Source of the DNA: Clostridia bacterium
GTDB taxonomy: Bacteria > Bacillota > Clostridia > Christensenellales > Aristaeellaceae
Reading direction: 5' to 3'
Length of the DNA stretch: 5,366 nucleotides
NCBI GenBank assembly: GCA_017412445.1
Contig: JAFPYA010000354.1
Coordinates: 1-5,366, forward strand
Part shown: piece after piece, positions 3,293 through 5,366 of the stretch
Numbering within the stretch: the stretch's first letter is position 1
Layout of the letters: every line of letters begins with the position of its first letter
The notes under the pieces: generated by a model
Databases searched by the model: none
The model's input: only the letters and a program-made list of their open reading frames with translations
What the model was told of the DNA's origin: nothing
Program-made: the position numbers and the translations under genes

Positions 3293-5366
3293 TTATCTGT
3301 CAAGAATTTCCGCGATGACGGGGGTAAGCATCTGCTCCAGCGTGTCCTGATCCAGGGCAGGAGCATCCACATGGGCGCCGGTCTCGTCGGTCATGGTCAC
3401 GTCGATCACTATGTCGGCATAGTTCACGGTGTACCCGCCGTTTACCATGTTGACGTATAGTTCGGCGTTGATCGCGGTCTGGGTCTCAAGGTACTTGAGG
3501 CCAAGATCGATCTCGGTGCCGTCGCTTATCACGTACAGCTCGATGTGGGTGGAGCCGTCTTTCTCAGGGATCATCCTGAGACCGACCACGTACACGGTGG
3601 AGTCGCCTACCGCGTCGGTGTAGGTGAACGTCCATGCAAGGCCGTCCTCCTTCATCTCGGTAGTGCGTGTGATGACGGTGCCGTCTACAATCGTAAGCGT
3701 CTGCTTGCCCAGCAGCAGGGAGTTAAGCAGCGACTGATTCGGCAGGAGCTCCTGCTCGAAGGAGGCAAACTTAGTGTTGTTCAGGTACACGTCTATTGTG
3801 TAGGCGCTCTCGCTTGCGCTGCCACTGAGCATGATGGCGGTGTCTTCGGCGCTCAGTGTGCACTCAAACGCGGCGGTATTGGTGTCTACGGTGAGGTCAA
3901 AGGCGAGCATCTCCACGAGGCCGCTCACCAGAGTATCCTTGATCGCCTCGTACTCTTCCTTGGTGTAGAGGTCGAAATCGCCCTCGCCGAACAGGGAGAT
4001 GGTCTCAAGGTACACGCTGTCGCCGAATTCGTCGTACAGGTCGTATATTCTCAGGTCGTTGATTGCGGCCTTTACGGTGATGACGTCGCTGATGACCGCG
4101 TCAAAGGCGATTATGTCTCTGTATTCCTCGCCCTTATAGACGATATCGAGGTGGCCGTTGGCGACATAGCCGTACTCGTTCTCACCGCAGTAGGCCTGAA
4201 GGTAGCCGCCGTACTTCTCGCCCATCGCTTCGACTTCAGCGCTGAGGTCGAGGCCGTTTTGCGCGTCATAGGCGAAATTGTAGGTTATGGCGGCAAGCGT
4301 TTCTGCGCCTTCGGTCGCTTTCAGGTCTGCATTCGCGGCAAACTCAAGGTTTCCGAAGTCATACCTGACTTCGCTGGTGCCGTCGATATTTATGACCTCG
4401 CCGTCCATATCGATAGTGCCGGTGATGGTCTCGGTGCCTTCAATCGTGTAGCCGTCGTAAACGTTATGAGCTACAGCGGATATATCGATCCCCTCTTCGC
4501 TCTTCATCGTCATGGTCATATCGAGGTTCTTGCCGTCAAAGGTTATTTCCTCGGTCAGGGTCATGTCATCGTCTTCGATGTTCACATACGCTTTTACGCT
4601 CTGACCGTCGTAGTTCACGGTGGCCTCAAAAGCGCCGTCATCGTTGGCATACTGCATTTCGGCGTCAATCCTGCCGTCCTTGTAGATGGTGGCCTTTATG
4701 TGGAGTGAAACGTCCTCGTCGATGTCGTCTGGATCTATCTCGGCTGCAAATTCGGCAACGGCCTGCTGAGCCGCGGCGGCTTCTACGCCAAGCAGCTTAA
4801 ACAGCTCGGTGCCGGCCAGCGTCTCAAACACGCTACCGTCTTCGGCAAGGGCGGTCAGATAGGCCTTCACAAAGGAGACGAGCTGCTTTTCGTCAAGCTC
4901 TATAACCACGCCGTCGTTTGTCATGGTCATAATGCTCTGGGTCATCGCCAGGTTCACCATGCGGTTGAGCTCGTTTTCAAGCACACCGCTGAATATCTCC
5001 ATGTCGCCTTCAAGGCCGGTGAAGATGTACACGATTATGCCGAGCAGCGTCTTCTCTTCCTCGGTCAGGTTGTTGAGAAGGGCGTTCTTGAGCGCGGCAA
5101 GCAGCGTCTCGTAGTCGATCTTCGCGTACTGGCCCTCGCTGCCGATGGTTATCGCGCTCTGACCGATCTGCGCAAAGGCGTTGAGCGCGTCGCCCTGAGC
5201 CTCGCCGTTTACGTAGAGCTGATAGCAGCCGTCCTCGTCCTGAAGTATCTGAACGGTTACATCAGTGGGCTCCTCATCCATAACGTTCGCGGTTACATGG
5301 ATGTTGACGCCCTGCGCCATTGCCGCGGTCGTGCCCACGAGCAGGCACAGGCTCAGCAGCAAAGCA
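3293..5366 (-). CDS. Secreted acidic beta-rich protein of unknown function (5' end cut by window edge)
   Basis: The frame stays open to the right edge; 690 complete codons are visible. Residues are numbered here from the TTG at 5362. That TTG is most likely an ordinary Leu codon inside a signal peptide: LLSLCLLVGTTAAMA is a hydrophobic core with an A-M-A cleavage site before Gln17, and the basic start of the signal should lie just beyond 5366. There is no lipobox Cys, no later membrane helix, and no sortase or cell-wall-binding motif. The mature part is rich in Asp/Glu. Residues about 80-210 look helical (runs such as YETLLAALKNALLNNL and AAAAQQAVAEFAAEID). Residues about 216-660 alternate short beta-type strands with D-G or N-G turns (for example DGYTIEGTETITGTIDMDGE), and a short helix ends the protein at about 670-687. 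The strand-turn pattern suggests a beta-meander or a LolA/LppX-like curved sheet, but that is inference. I do not recognise the family. The gene has its own terminator. Confidence 0.85.
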   Translation of the reverse strand, partial: ALLLSLCLLVGTTAAMAQGVNIHVTANVMDEEPTDVTVQILQDEDGCYQLYVNGEAQGDALNAFAQIGQSAITIGSEGQYAKIDYETLLAALKNALLNNLTEEEKTLLGIIVYIFTGLEGDMEIFSGVLENELNRMVNLAMTQSIMTMTNDGVVIELDEKQLVSFVKAYLTALAEDGSVFETLAGTELFKLLGVEAAAAQQAVAEFAAEIDPDDIDEDVSLHIKATIYKDGRIDAEMQYANDDGAFEATVNYDGQSVKAYVNIEDDDMTLTEEITFDGKNLDMTMTMKSEEGIDISAVAHNVYDGYTIEGTETITGTIDMDGEVINIDGTSEVRYDFGNLEFAANADLKATEGAETLAAITYNFAYDAQNGLDLSAEVEAMGEKYGGYLQAYCGENEYGYVANGHLDIVYKGEEYRDIIAFDAVISDVITVKAAINDLRIYDLYDEFGDSVYLETISLFGEGDFDLYTKEEYEAIKDTLVSGLVEMLAFDLTVDTNTAAFECTLSAEDTAIMLSGSASESAYTIDVYLNNTKFASFEQELLPNQSLLNSLLLGKQTLTIVDGTVITRTTEMKEDGLAWTFTYTDAVGDSTVYVVGLRMIPEKDGSTHIELYVISDGTEIDLGLKYLETQTAINAELYVNMVNGGYTVNYADIVIDVTMTDETGAHVDAPALDQDTLEQMLTPVIAEILDR

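Noticed and set aside
3545..4708. Open frame of 387 codons on the plus strand, inside the secreted-protein gene
   Set aside because: It lies wholly antisense to a gene with a signal peptide, a coherent strand-turn pattern and its own terminator. Its Val/Ala/Gly/His-rich, patternless product is what GC-rich codon use produces on the opposite strand.

Overview
The window carries four protein-coding loci that look like a bacterial chromosome of the Bacillota, most likely a Clostridia-type anaerobe. The evidence is a clostridial-style FtsH with a short extracytoplasmic domain, a DivIC/FtsB-type septum protein, purine-rich Shine-Dalgarno sites, sigma-A type promoter hexamers and hairpin-plus-T-run terminators. 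The genus cannot be read from this window. Nothing points to a phage, insertion sequence, CRISPR array or plasmid.

Layout, left to right. (1) Bases 1-47, minus strand: the first 15 codons of a histidyl-tRNA synthetase gene (hisS) that runs off the left edge. (2) Bases 48-203: a short leader/intergenic stretch with one intrinsic terminator (minus strand) only 7 bases from the hisS Shine-Dalgarno, plus a second hairpin with no T-run. (3) Bases 204-2330, minus strand: complete ftsH, membrane AAA+ zinc metalloprotease. Its best start is a TTG at 2330, not the ATG at 2402, because a near-ideal promoter has its -10 box directly in front of that ATG. (4) Bases 2403-2699: a divergent intergenic region with the ftsH promoter and three unrelated, perfect dyad symmetries. 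(5) Bases 2700-2993, plus strand: a small DivIC/FtsB-like division gene followed by a strong terminator. (6) Bases 2994-3292: a convergent intergenic region with two opposing terminators, a four-run G-quadruplex motif on the minus strand, a 44-base imperfect palindrome and nested inverted repeats. (7) Bases 3293-5366, minus strand: most of an unrecognised, acidic, beta-rich secreted protein whose signal peptide is cut by the right edge.

How they fit together: ftsH (membrane protein quality control) and divIC (division septum) are near neighbours in many Bacillota, where divIC, tilS, hprT and ftsH often run in one direction. Here the two are head to head with nothing between them, and ftsH is followed by hisS, so the conserved cluster seems to have been rearranged. 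The secreted protein has its own terminator and faces divIC, so it is a separate transcription unit. No clearly new multi-gene system is visible. The least explained items are the secreted protein, the set of dyads between ftsH and divIC, and the structured segment between the two convergent terminators.
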